Part shown: piece by piece, positions 8,292-17,112 of the stretch
Layout of the letters: every line of letters begins with the position of its first letter
Numbering within the stretch: position 1 is the first letter of the stretch
Source: Aminipila sp032051575
GTDB taxonomy: Bacteria; Bacillota; Clostridia; Peptostreptococcales; Anaerovoracaceae
DNA: 64,000 nt
Assembly: GCF_032051575.1 (NCBI RefSeq)
Contig: NZ_DAMBYD010000015.1
Coordinates: forward strand, 22,332-86,331
Direction: 5' to 3'
Position numbers and translations under genes: made by a program
The notes under the pieces: model-generated
What the model was told of the DNA's origin: nothing
Databases searched by the model: none
Seen by the model: the letters and a program-made list of their open reading frames with translations, nothing else

Positions 8292-11200
8292 TTATATTAT
8301 CATTAGTTTATACAATACCTGCGCCATTTCCGCGCGATTTGTCGTATTCTTCGGATTGATCTTTCCTCCGTTTCCACTAATGATTCCTGTTCCTGCAAAC
8401 AATGTCATGGCAGGATTTGCCCAGTTTGCTACTTGGCTGGAATCACTGTAAGCTGTTAACGTTTTCGCTGTGGTACTTGTGGGAAGTTCATTTATTTGCT
8501 TTAAAGTATTATATAAAAGAGTAAACATTTCCTGTCTGGTAATTTCTTTCTCCGGAGCAAATCTATCATTTCCTATTCCGTCTGTAATTCCAAGTTTTTT
8601 TGCGGTAGCAAGATAACCCGTATAATACATATTTCCTGCATCTGAAAAATTATCTTTAGAACTACTATCTGCGGATAGTCCGTAAGCTCTCATGACCATT
8701 ACAAGGAATTGTCCTCTGGTTAATTTGGCGGCAGGCTCATAATTTCCATTTCCCACTCCAGTACTAATTCCTCTTGCTGCTACATAGCTAACAGCATTGC
8801 TGTACCATGCTGTTGAAGATACATCATTAAAACTTACTTTATTATAACCAACCGCATACTGAGAGAAGTGTGTTGTCTTAAATGTAATCATTCCTGTTTT
8901 CGAGTCATAAGAGCAGTCCGTAACGGCCTCCGGTTTCCCTTCTGAATTAATGTAGTAGATAACGATAGAATTTGTATCTTCCCCTGTCTTTGGAGTATAT
9001 GGCACGGATACAGTCACATTGCCGTTAAACTGTGATATTGTCTTTTCACCACTTGTTACATTAAAGTTGAATACAGGTCTATCTCCAACGACTTGTTTTG
9101 CCTCCTCCGAAAGGATCTTTGCACTTACCTTGGAAATAGTAATCGTCACATCCCCTGCTGCTGCTTTTGATATAGTATCAATTGAATTCTGATCAAAAGC
9201 AACAGAAGCAATCGGTGTTAAAATGGAAAGAAAATTTGTTGAGCTATCCGCTATATCCGACATTGATTTCTGAGGTATACCGGTAGCAACAGAAGTTGCA
9301 GAGTTGTTACTTCCTTCCACCCTGATTTCAACCACAGGCGCTACAGAATTTCCCTTCTTTTGAACTTCTAAAAACGCCCTGCTGATTGCATCACTTACTT
9401 GTGACTGGGTAACTGAAGCCGTAGCTTTCCCCTTTGCATCTACAGTAGCAGTAGTACTTGTTGTTGCAGTGACCGTGTTGCCTGAGGCAGTGGTTTGATT
9501 TTTCGTTATATCTGTTGAAATTCCTGTACCTGCACCATTTCCTCCAGAGCTGCCGCCACTGCCAGATGATGAACCATTATTCGAATTTGCCCTTGTTATG
9601 GTAATGATATAAGTCTTAGGACTCTTGCCTGTCTCCGTTGAGGATACCGTGATCGTTTTGGGAGTTCCTGCAGTCAAATCAATGGTTCCCGAGGCAGTAC
9701 CGCTTGCGACGGTAGTTCCATCAACGGTTATGCTTCCTATCCCTGTAGGAGTAACTGTTACACTTGCAACAGTGTTTGCCACCGTAACAGCGTTATAATT
9801 GTATGTACCTCCTGAAAAACTGTAGTTTGCGGGACTGCCGCTCAGTGCAAGCTCTGTAAGGTCTGCAGAAGCTGCCCAGGTATAGGAAGCACTACCCATA
9901 GAGCTGTTGTCGCTGCCGGCTTTTACCGCTATGGCTTTCACTGTCGTTCCATGATTTATGACTGGCCGTGAAGAGTCATTATACTCCATTGTTGTCCCCG
10001 TTACAGCGGTCGCAGGGTTCGTTCCATCCAGCGTATAGTAAATATGATCTGCAGCAGGGAACATGATTTGTACCGGAGTCCCGTCAACAATTGCTCCTGC
10101 GGAGGGTTCAAAAGTAGGAACCACTGATGCAGGAAGATTTCTTGTCACAATAATGGTATAAAGTTTGGCACTCTTGCCTGCTTCCGTTGTGGACACCGTT
10201 ATTGTCTCTGGGCTTCCAGCAGTTAAATTAATTGCTGCTGAAGGCGTGCCGCTTAATACCAATGTTCCGTTAACTGTAATATCCCCTGTTCCTGTTGGAG
10301 TTACCATTATTTGTTCGACAGAATTGGCCACTGTAACCGAGTGATAGGAGTATATACCGCCATCAAAGGCATAATTGGAAGGATTGCCGCTCAGCTCCAG
10401 TGCGGTAAGGTCTGCAGAAGGCATAAGGGCATATGTAGCGCTTCCAATCAGGCTGTTCACCTTTCCAGCTTTGACAGCAATGGCCTTTACAGTCATCCCC
10501 CCGTTTATGATGGGTTTAGAAGAATCACTGTATTCCATTGTCGTTCCCGTTGCAGAGGCCTCTGGATCTGTTCCATCCAGTGTATAATAAATATGATCTG
10601 CTCCTGAAGATATAATCTCAATGGAAGTTCCATCTGTAATTGCTCCAGCGGCAGGACTGAATGTCGGCGTAGCCTGTGGGCCTTCTCGGGTGATATTGAT
10701 GGTATACGTTCTTGGTTTATAATCCTCATAATATACCGGAGTAGCGAGAACGGTGTGCACCGTAATGGATTGTTCAACACCGGGAGGCAAAAGGATTGGC
10801 GGGGATTCTGCTCCAGAGGTGACAAATGTTCCATTTACTGTGATTATCCCCAAGCCCGTCGGCACCACCTTAACGCTTTCAACGTTGGCGGCCACGGTTA
10901 CATTATTATAGATCGTCGTTCCTGGGCTAAAGGTGTAATTGAATGGAGATCCGCTCAGACTGATATTCGACAGTCTGAGCGGCAAGTAATTTGTTGCGTC
11001 TCGGCTAAAAGCCTGCAGTACACCCCCGTCTTCAGATTTCACTATTCCCGGTGCATAAAAAACCTTCACATTTTGATCTGCCTTAATCGGATTTGTCAGT
11101 TTTAAATAGTAATTAGATTTATAAATGGGATCGGGAAGAGGCTCGGGATGAGGTTCAACTGCGATGACCGGTTTATTTACACCATCTATACTGACTGAAA

Positions 11201-11732
11201 ACCCTCCTGGCGCAGACGGTGGGGCAGCCATACCCTTATCAAATCCAACAGTCACATAGTTGCTTTGCTCCACATCAACCTCGTTAGGTCCCCCTATCGA
11301 CACATAAACTGTGGAAGGCGGAGTTCCCTTCACATTGTTCATCACAGTTAAATTGCTAAATGAGGCAAGCAACTCACCGCTTGTTGACTCCACATTAATC
11401 CCGGTATAAGAAAGGGTCACCGTTTGATTTGCCTGTATGCCTTGGTTTATAACAAGTACATACTTCGTACGATCCTCATTTGATATATAACTAAGGGAAC
11501 CAGTACTTGCGATAGTTCCATTAATTTTGACTTGAAAACCTTTTTCATAGTCTAACCCGAGGGCCATCTCCTGATTAAAGCTAATGGTAATATGCCCACT
11601 GTCGATTGCTACCGCTCCGGTTACCATCGGTGCAACTGTGGCCATGACAGGCTGAACGTTAATCGACAGAGAGCTCAGCAGTAGCAGCATTACCATCGCT
11701 ACATTAAAAAATACTTTCCTTGATTTTAACAC
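8292..11732 (-). CDS. S-layer-homology cell-surface protein with repeated beta-sandwich modules
   Basis: 1146 aa, GTG start with GGAGG 9 nt upstream. A signal peptide (1-31, ending VMA) is followed by two Ig/SwmB-like domains (about 35-250). Then come cadherin-like beta-sandwich modules (about 252-350, 442-530, 624-713) alternating with two chitobiase-C-terminal-like modules (about 355-435, 540-620; each with HIYYTLDGT). A Ser/Gly linker (715-737), a mixed region (740-960) and three SLH repeats (about 965-1146) follow. SLH repeats bind pyruvylated wall polymer, so the protein is displayed on the cell surface, perhaps as an adhesin. It probably shares a transcript with the DUF2442 gene 18 bp upstream. 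Confidence 0.92.
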   Translation of the reverse strand: MLKSRKVFFNVAMVMLLLLSSLSINVQPVMATVAPMVTGAVAIDSGHITISFNQEMALGLDYEKGFQVKINGTIASTGSLSYISNEDRTKYVLVINQGIQANQTVTLSYTGINVESTSGELLASFSNLTVMNNVKGTPPSTVYVSIGGPNEVDVEQSNYVTVGFDKGMAAPPSAPGGFSVSIDGVNKPVIAVEPHPEPLPDPIYKSNYYLKLTNPIKADQNVKVFYAPGIVKSEDGGVLQAFSRDATNYLPLRLSNISLSGSPFNYTFSPGTTIYNNVTVAANVESVKVVPTGLGIITVNGTFVTSGAESPPILLPPGVEQSITVHTVLATPVYYEDYKPRTYTINITREGPQATPTFSPAAGAITDGTSIEIISSGADHIYYTLDGTDPEASATGTTMEYSDSSKPIINGGMTVKAIAVKAGKVNSLIGSATYALMPSADLTALELSGNPSNYAFDGGIYSYHSVTVANSVEQIMVTPTGTGDITVNGTLVLSGTPSAAINLTAGSPETITVSTTEAGKSAKLYTIIVTRNLPASVVPTFEPSAGAIVDGTPVQIMFPAADHIYYTLDGTNPATAVTGTTMEYNDSSRPVINHGTTVKAIAVKAGSDNSSMGSASYTWAASADLTELALSGSPANYSFSGGTYNYNAVTVANTVASVTVTPTGIGSITVDGTTVASGTASGTIDLTAGTPKTITVSSTETGKSPKTYIITITRANSNNGSSSGSGGSSGGNGAGTGISTDITKNQTTASGNTVTATTSTTATVDAKGKATASVTQSQVSDAISRAFLEVQKKGNSVAPVVEIRVEGSNNSATSVATGIPQKSMSDIADSSTNFLSILTPIASVAFDQNSIDTISKAAAGDVTITISKVSAKILSEEAKQVVGDRPVFNFNVTSGEKTISQFNGNVTVSVPYTPKTGEDTNSIVIYYINSEGKPEAVTDCSYDSKTGMITFKTTHFSQYAVGYNKVSFNDVSSTAWYSNAVSYVAARGISTGVGNGNYEPAAKLTRGQFLVMVMRAYGLSADSSSKDNFSDAGNMYYTGYLATAKKLGITDGIGNDRFAPEKEITRQEMFTLLYNTLKQINELPTSTTAKTLTAYSDSSQVANWANPAMTLFAGTGIISGNGGKINPKNTTNRAEMAQVLYKLMII

Positions 11733-11750
11733 AATAGAATTCCTCCTTTT

Positions 11751-11981
11751 TTATTTTTGCGCCAATTGAAAAATTTCGTTGATGGATATTTCTATTTGAT
11801 CTCCCCAGCGTATAAAATCACCGTCTGTTGACACACTTTTAAAAAAATCTTTATCTGCTAGCATACCAAACCTGACTGTCTGCAACCTGCTTTCAAGATT
11901 TAATAAGATACTGCTTCCATTTTCAAGATCCACATGGAGACAAAAATTATCTCTTATTTCGACGTTTTTTATTTTACTCAT
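11751..11981 (-). CDS. DUF2442-like small protein
   Basis: 76 aa from the ATG at 11981 (AGGG 5 nt upstream). The frame stays open to 12086, but that extension reads through two hairpins and is not coding. The sequence (KNVEIRDNFCLHVDLENGSSILLNLE, then FIRWGDQIEISINEIFQLA) matches the DUF2442 pattern, a small protein often found in toxin-antitoxin or regulatory settings. Function unknown. It lies 18 bp before the SLH surface-protein gene and after the MalT-like regulator. Confidence 0.65.
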   Translation of the reverse strand: MSKIKNVEIRDNFCLHVDLENGSSILLNLESRLQTVRFGMLADKDFFKSVSTDGDFIRWGDQIEISINEIFQLAQK

Positions 11982-12000
11982 AAAATCCCTATACCCCCAA

Positions 12001-12067
12001 TTAATAAAATCCACCATACACAATTGTATGATGGATTTTATTAATACCAAACTACCCGATGGGTAGT
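12001..12067 (-). terminator. Double hairpin after the MalT-like regulator
   Basis: Two stems in series: 12001-12045 (outer arms TTAATAAAATCCA / TGGATTTTATTAA, perfect over 13 bp, with further inner pairing) and 12051-12067 (ACTACCC / GGGTAGT, 3-nt loop). They stand between the regulator stop and the DUF2442 start. They may end the regulator transcript or attenuate read-through into the surface-protein gene. Confidence 0.6.
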
Positions 12068-12082
12068 CTTTTATAAATTTAT

Positions 12083-14560
12083 TCAAAAATCATTTAAATA
12101 CTGTTTTAAAAGCACCCTATTATTAATAGAAAGTTTAAAGAAAATGTTTTTTAGCGCCATTTTTACAGTATTCGTGCTAATAAATAAGATTTCTCCGATT
12201 TCTTTGTTTGTAAGTCCTTTAGCCGCCAGCAGCGCAATCTCTTTTTCCCTTTCAGTTAACTGTGGTTTACTCTCTGTAAAATTTTCTTTTATTATTTGTT
12301 CAACTGCTACATGATAGGATTGATATAACTCTAAAATAGCACTAATTGCCTCTCTGCATACCCCTTCCCTGTAAAGTTCTTGAAGTGAAGGGGTAATATA
12401 GTCACAGTTTTCCACAAAAGGCATATAAATCTGATCTGTCTCTGCATAATGCAGTGCTTTCTCTATGGCTGCTAGTGCATCACTACGACGGTGAACTTTT
12501 AAATTTGCTGCTGCTATATAAATATAGGCATAAATCATACTTAATAAATTAGGGAAAATAGAAGCTTCCATGATAAGTTCTTCTGCAATTCCTAAAATTT
12601 TTAAATACTCACCTTTTATTAATAATACCCTTCCATAAATAATATTATAAAATGCTCGTGTAGGGAAATATAATTTACCAGAATCTAAATCTCCTTCCTT
12701 AACCCACGAAGGTATTTTTTCGTACTGCTTCAATCCTGAATAAAGAAATGCTTCGCAAAGATCAATAGTATACATTAATCCATACCACCTTTTTCTGGTC
12801 ATTTTTTCACGCATTCTTTTTAAAACATTAAGAATAGAGTTATAATCCCCTTTGGCGATTGCTATTCTTGCCTGTAAAAACATTGCACTTATGACAATGT
12901 CCCCTTGACCATTACGATTAGCCGGATAGAAAGCTTTATTCTGAAAAATTTCAGTACTTTCAAAATCACCTCGATTAAAATAGTATTCCGCCTCCATAAT
13001 TGATTCGCAACCTGTTCCATGCCCATTTGTAAGCTTTTTGTAAACTTGTATTGCATCTTTTAGATTTTTCAGTTCTTCTTTCATTGATCCTGGTTCTCTA
13101 TAAAACATGTACAGAACTGAAGGAGAACCAAAGGTCCAACTGCTTTTCGTATCCAAAAATTGCGCAGGCTGCTTTAACAGCATAGCGGCTTTATTGATAT
13201 GTTGGTACATTTTCTGAATGTTATTATATTTGGTAAAGGATAAAAGCAATTCAAATTCGCCATTTAGTTCACAAATTCTATCTTTCACAAACCGATCACT
13301 ATTTTGGACTAATTCTTCAAATTCCCTACAAGTCTGATCAAATCTTTCCATCTCGTTAAAGGAAAAAAGACAAATTGCATAAATCAGCATTGCAATGGGA
13401 TGCGATTGTCTTAATTGTTTAGGACATTCTTCAAAATAGCGGATAAAAATTTCCTGCTGTTCATTATGAATACTGTGACCTTTATCCGCTTCTAAGGCAC
13501 AAAGCATATTTTCAAAATCACTAGCCATATATGAATTTTCCATTGCCTGTACATAATTACCGTTTTTCAACTGGTAATTTGCCATTTTTTGATAAAGCCC
13601 CCTTTGATCAGCAATATTCCTGCCATGAAAGAGAGATTGTAGATATTTACTGAAAATATGGTGCACCTGATAAGTTTTTGTTTTTTCCTCATATTTAACA
13701 AAAGCATTCTCACTGATTATTTCAGATAGAAGTCTTTCAGCACTATCATTACCACTTAAGGCTGTAGCCAGTTCAAGGTTAAAACTGTCAAACAAGCTAA
13801 TTGCATATAAAAACTCCTTAATTTCATCTGAAAAATTAAGGTAGATAGTGTTTTCAATCAACTTATAGATATCTCGGGTGGCTTCAAAACTGTCATGCTT
13901 TATATAATTCAACATTAAAAGATACAGTGCGGTAAACCAGCCTTCCGTAAGTTTATAAAGTTTTTCACAATCCGAATCCTTTAGGTTGACTCCACAGAAT
14001 TTATAATATTTCTTTATTTCAACCAGTGTTAATTCAAAGGTTTCCTTAGTTATGTGATATAAATACCCTTTTAAAGAAAGCTCCTCTATCTTTTCAAATT
14101 CAATAAACCGAGCAATCAAGATAATATGTAAGTCAGCTATTTCATGTACCGTCAAGAATTTGATAAAATTACCAACCTCAGGCTTATTTATCAAGTGATA
14201 ATCATCTATAATTAAAAACGTTTTTTCCGGGAATTTGATTTTCCTTATTAATTTTAAAGCCTCCTGCAAGGATACACTATCATCTGGAAAGCCTAGTTCT
14301 ATTAGGCTTAGAGAAATTTTTTCATCAAATCCTTCCAATGTATTACAGAGGCCATTCCAAAAACCACTTATTAAGCTATCATGTATCCTTACCCATAATT
14401 CATTTGCCTGAATAGTTCTCAAATATTCCCTTACAGCAGTAGTTTTACCATATCCCATGGGTGCTTCTACAACAGTAAGAGGATAATCGGAAATGCCTTC
14501 CATTGCCACCTTTATCTGTTTGGGAAAATAGAGACTACTTGTTTTATTATCCTTACCCAA
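12083..14560 (-). CDS. MalT-like LuxR-family transcriptional activator (STAND ATPase)
   Basis: 825 aa, TTG start with GAGGAG 8 nt upstream. The N-terminal NTPase has Walker A APMGYGKTT (33-41) and Walker B FLIIDDYHLI. A winged-helix part follows, then a long helical TPR-like region (about 320-740), and a C-terminal LuxR helix-turn-helix, LTEREKEIALLAAKGLTNKE, then STNTVKMALKNIFFKL. Large ATP-binding LuxR proteins of this type bind a small inducer and activate nearby operons. The DUF2442 and SLH surface-protein genes lie directly downstream, so they are likely targets; that is inference. Confidence 0.9.
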   Translation of the reverse strand: MGKDNKTSSLYFPKQIKVAMEGISDYPLTVVEAPMGYGKTTAVREYLRTIQANELWVRIHDSLISGFWNGLCNTLEGFDEKISLSLIELGFPDDSVSLQEALKLIRKIKFPEKTFLIIDDYHLINKPEVGNFIKFLTVHEIADLHIILIARFIEFEKIEELSLKGYLYHITKETFELTLVEIKKYYKFCGVNLKDSDCEKLYKLTEGWFTALYLLMLNYIKHDSFEATRDIYKLIENTIYLNFSDEIKEFLYAISLFDSFNLELATALSGNDSAERLLSEIISENAFVKYEEKTKTYQVHHIFSKYLQSLFHGRNIADQRGLYQKMANYQLKNGNYVQAMENSYMASDFENMLCALEADKGHSIHNEQQEIFIRYFEECPKQLRQSHPIAMLIYAICLFSFNEMERFDQTCREFEELVQNSDRFVKDRICELNGEFELLLSFTKYNNIQKMYQHINKAAMLLKQPAQFLDTKSSWTFGSPSVLYMFYREPGSMKEELKNLKDAIQVYKKLTNGHGTGCESIMEAEYYFNRGDFESTEIFQNKAFYPANRNGQGDIVISAMFLQARIAIAKGDYNSILNVLKRMREKMTRKRWYGLMYTIDLCEAFLYSGLKQYEKIPSWVKEGDLDSGKLYFPTRAFYNIIYGRVLLIKGEYLKILGIAEELIMEASIFPNLLSMIYAYIYIAAANLKVHRRSDALAAIEKALHYAETDQIYMPFVENCDYITPSLQELYREGVCREAISAILELYQSYHVAVEQIIKENFTESKPQLTEREKEIALLAAKGLTNKEIGEILFISTNTVKMALKNIFFKLSINNRVLLKQYLNDF

Positions 14561-14701
14561 TGCTTAATCTCCTCAACGGTTAATTTTCATTTTATTATAT
14601 AATACTTTATTACGAAAATCACCTTGAAAAGATATAAAACTTTTAGGTTCTTCTTAATGCCGACTATTAGATACTTTGGATAGTATATTTCATTTTGAAT
14701 T

Positions 14702-14756
14702 AAACACGGTTGATATTTTGCCATTCCTTAAAATGGACAAAATATCAACCGTGTTT
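14702..14756 (-). terminator. Very long perfect stem-loop abutting the lipoprotein stop
   Basis: 19-bp perfect arms (left 14702-14720, right 14738-14756), with CCATT/AATGG able to extend the stem inward. It begins next to the lipoprotein stop codon. The T tract after it on the minus strand is short (TTTAATT). It probably ends the transcript and protects its 3' end. Confidence 0.75.
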
Positions 14757-15173
14757 TTAAATTCTATCTGGATAGCGTGCGGCAATCTCTGGATCAACAA
14801 TAACTTCTCCATCTTTGTCAATTTTAATTATCAACATGTTAATACTCTCATTCAAAGCGCTGGCACCCAAGCCGAATACATATATATCGTCTCCTTCACT
14901 TACTTGGCTAGTCACTTCTTTACATGTTAAGCCTGTCCACACATTATTCTCTTCATCATTGAGTTCTAAAAGCTTTTCCTCTACTCTAGTAACCTTTCCT
15001 CTAAAATAAAACTTGTCTGATACGTGCTCATCTATATTATTTATATATTCATCAAAATCCGCTTGCTCATACCCCGTTGTATCTGGAGTATACGATTCAA
15101 CAGGTGTTTCGACACATCCGGCTAAACCAAAAGCTAGAGTAGCAATTACTATTAAACTTAAAATTCTCTTCAT
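14757..15173 (-). CDS. Small lipoprotein of unknown function
   Basis: 138 aa from the ATG at 15173, chosen because GGGGG lies 8 nt upstream; the ATG two codons earlier is too close. Type II signal peptide with lipobox LAGC. The mature part is acidic, and its FYFRGKVTRVEEKLLEL plus GDDIYVFGLG looks like a small OB-fold beta barrel. It is probably anchored outside the membrane by its lipidated cysteine. It is divergent from the two-component pair that follows, with no clear functional link. Confidence 0.75.
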   Translation of the reverse strand: MKRILSLIVIATLAFGLAGCVETPVESYTPDTTGYEQADFDEYINNIDEHVSDKFYFRGKVTRVEEKLLELNDEENNVWTGLTCKEVTSQVSEGDDIYVFGLGASALNESINMLIIKIDKDGEVIVDPEIAARYPDRI

Positions 15174-15364
15174 GAACATTTCCCCCTATTCTAACTTTCA
15201 TAATACTACCAAATATTACCAAAGTCAATTAAAAACTGTGAAAAGCGGCACAACTCAAAAAGTAAGACTTGTTCTCTTGATTTTATTCGCATTGGCATAT
15301 ACACTAAAAGTTATAGAGCACAATGGAGGAATACAAAATAATAATTAGCATGGAGAGGTTGAAA

Positions 15365-16060
15365 TTGGATTACAATATTTTAGTAATTGACGATGATAAA
15401 GAGTTATGCGCCTTGATTAAACAAAGTGTAACAAAAGAAAATATAAGTGCAGAGCACTGCTATTCCGGTGCAGATGGACTGATATTGCTTGAAAAAAATG
15501 ATTACCATCTTATCGTTTTGGATGTGATGATGCCGGGAATGGACGGCTTTCAGACAATGAAAAAAATACGAAAGCAAAGCAGCATTCCCATCCTAATGCT
15601 GACTTCTAAAAATGACAGTATGTCAAAAGTACATGGACTTCGTTCCGGTGCAGATGATTATCTCACAAAACCATTTGATATGGAGGAACTGATTGCTCGA
15701 ATTATTTCCTTAATACGCAGATACACACGTTTTAATTTTGTAGACAATCATTCACAACCCCTGACTTACAAAGGCCTGACCATAGACTTTGACAGTCGAA
15801 GTGTTATTACGCAAAATGGCACATTTGAATTGCCGCGGAAAGAATTTGATCTTCTTCTGTTCTGTGCAAAAAACCAAGGCAGAATTTTAACTAAGCAGCA
15901 GATTTATGAGGAAGTCTGGGGTGAATCTTACGTTTATGATGACAGCAACATTATGGCAATCATCAGCCGTCTCCGTAAAAAGATTGAGCCTGATTCGGGC
16001 ACGCCATTTTATATCCAGACGGTAAAAGGGATTGGTTATCGTTTTAACAAGGAGGTGTAG
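15365..16060 (+). CDS. OmpR/VanR-type response regulator
   Basis: 231 aa from a TTG at 15365 with GGAGAGG 6 nt upstream. ATG codons at 15350 and 15323 are in frame but have no ribosome site. The receiver has IDDD, phospho-Asp in IVLDVMMPGMDG and Lys in YLTKPFD. The C-terminal winged helix is OmpR-type (LPRKEFDLLLFCAKNQGRIL, then VYDDSNIMAIISRLRKKIE). It should be phosphorylated by the kinase 3 bp downstream and activate the ABC-transporter operon at 17113 through the direct repeats at 17031-17070. Confidence 0.93.
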   Translation: MDYNILVIDDDKELCALIKQSVTKENISAEHCYSGADGLILLEKNDYHLIVLDVMMPGMDGFQTMKKIRKQSSIPILMLTSKNDSMSKVHGLRSGADDYLTKPFDMEELIARIISLIRRYTRFNFVDNHSQPLTYKGLTIDFDSRSVITQNGTFELPRKEFDLLLFCAKNQGRILTKQQIYEEVWGESYVYDDSNIMAIISRLRKKIEPDSGTPFYIQTVKGIGYRFNKEV

Positions 16061-16063
16061 GGG

Positions 16064-16987
16064 ATGCTTCTGAATGTGATTTTAGGCATATTATTTTGTC
16101 TTGCCCTTTTATTCGGGGTTAGCTGCTTCATAAAACTGATTAGTGTAAAACGGCAGCTTAAGGATATGACAGATACCATGAATGATATTCAGTCTGGAAA
16201 CGGTAGCCGAAAAATCCTTGCCGTAGGAAATGAATTGACCGCAGACCTTTCTTATAAAATGAATGAAATTGTCTACGATTATGAAGAACAGCTCTCTCAG
16301 CTTAGAGTAACGGACGAAACCAATCGTCAGCTTATGACCAGCCTTTCACATGATGTACGGACACCGCTTACTACCCTGATTGGGTATTTGGATGCAATTC
16401 ACAGAGGTGTAGCTGCCCCAAAAAACCAAGAGGAGTATCTTGAAATTGCAAGGCGAAAAGCACACGATTTGAAAGAATATATTGATATTCTATTTGACTG
16501 GTTTAAACTGAATTCCAGTGAGTTTTCTTTATCCATAGAGCAGACAGAGCTTGCGGAATTAACGAGAAATATTCTGAAAGACTGGATTCCCATTTTCGAA
16601 GAAAAGCATCTGGATTGTGAAATAGAAATTCCGGAAAAGCCGTTACTTGCAAAAGTAGACTTAGACGGTTATACTCGCATCATCAACAATTTAGTGCAAA
16701 ATGTCATGAGTCACAGTCAGGCCACACAGATTAAAATTAAAATGTTAAAAAAGGAGGCAGAAATTAAAATTCGTATAGAGGATAATGGGGTCGGCATTGA
16801 AAAACCGGATCTGCAGCACATTTTTGAAAGACTGTATAAATGTGATAAAGGCCGTTCTAATAAGGGAAGCGGATTGGGGTTGTCCATTGTTCGGCAGATG
16901 GTCGAAAAAATGGATGGCAAAATTACGGTTCATAGTGTACCAAACCAGTATACGGTTTTTACCGTTTGTTTTCCCGAAAGGAATTAA
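16064..16987 (+). CDS. Sensor histidine kinase of the antimicrobial-peptide type
   Basis: 307 aa, ATG with GGAGG upstream. One N-terminal membrane segment (LLNVILGILFCLALLFGVSC) is followed directly by a HAMP-like linker, so there is no extracellular sensor domain. HisKA has LMTSLSHDVRTPLTTLIGY; HATPase_c has NNLVQNV, DNGVGIE and GSGLGLSIV. Kinases with this short layout, next to BcrA/LanF-type exporters, sense peptide antibiotics together with the transporter. It shares a transcript with the regulator and is followed by a terminator. Confidence 0.92.
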   Translation: MLLNVILGILFCLALLFGVSCFIKLISVKRQLKDMTDTMNDIQSGNGSRKILAVGNELTADLSYKMNEIVYDYEEQLSQLRVTDETNRQLMTSLSHDVRTPLTTLIGYLDAIHRGVAAPKNQEEYLEIARRKAHDLKEYIDILFDWFKLNSSEFSLSIEQTELAELTRNILKDWIPIFEEKHLDCEIEIPEKPLLAKVDLDGYTRIINNLVQNVMSHSQATQIKIKMLKKEAEIKIRIEDNGVGIEKPDLQHIFERLYKCDKGRSNKGSGLGLSIVRQMVEKMDGKITVHSVPNQYTVFTVCFPERN

Positions 16988-16989
16988 GA

Positions 16990-17020
16990 AAATCCCTGTC
17001 TGTTGGCAGGGATTTGTTTT
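16990..17020 (+). terminator. Terminator of the two-component pair
   Basis: Stem AAATCCCTG / CAGGGATTT (16990-16998, 17007-17015), loop of 8, followed by GTTTT. It begins 2 bp after the kinase stop codon and separates the regulatory genes from the exporter operon. Confidence 0.8.
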
Positions 17021-17030
17021 ATGCAAATTA

Positions 17031-17097
17031 CAAGGTTAATGCAAGGTTGCGGCAAGGTTAATGCAAGATTGACATGATAGACTAATTTTAGTAAGAA
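17031..17097 (+). promoter_or_regulatory. Response-regulator box (four 11-bp phased repeats) and promoter of the exporter operon
   Basis: CAAGGTT occurs at 17031, 17042 and 17053, with CAAGATT at 17064, exactly 11 bp apart; the longer unit CAAGGTTAATGCAAG repeats at 22 bp. The last repeat runs into -35 TTGACA (17069-17074); the best -10 at 17 bp is the poor TAAGAA (17092-17097). Direct repeats one helical turn apart beside a weak promoter are the standard binding site of an OmpR-family activator. Confidence 0.8.
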
Positions 17098-17112
17098 AAG
17101 GAGGTTCTTAAT

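Noticed and set aside
11982..12086. N-terminal extension of the DUF2442 frame
   Set aside because: It reads through two hairpins just after the regulator stop; the ATG at 11981 has a ribosome site.
15323..15364. Longer start of the VanR-like regulator
   Set aside because: The ATG codons at 15323 and 15350 have no ribosome site; GGAGAGG points to the TTG at 15365.
17031..17075. Direct repeats as a CRISPR array
   Set aside because: The unit is 11 bp with no spacers; it fits a response-regulator box.
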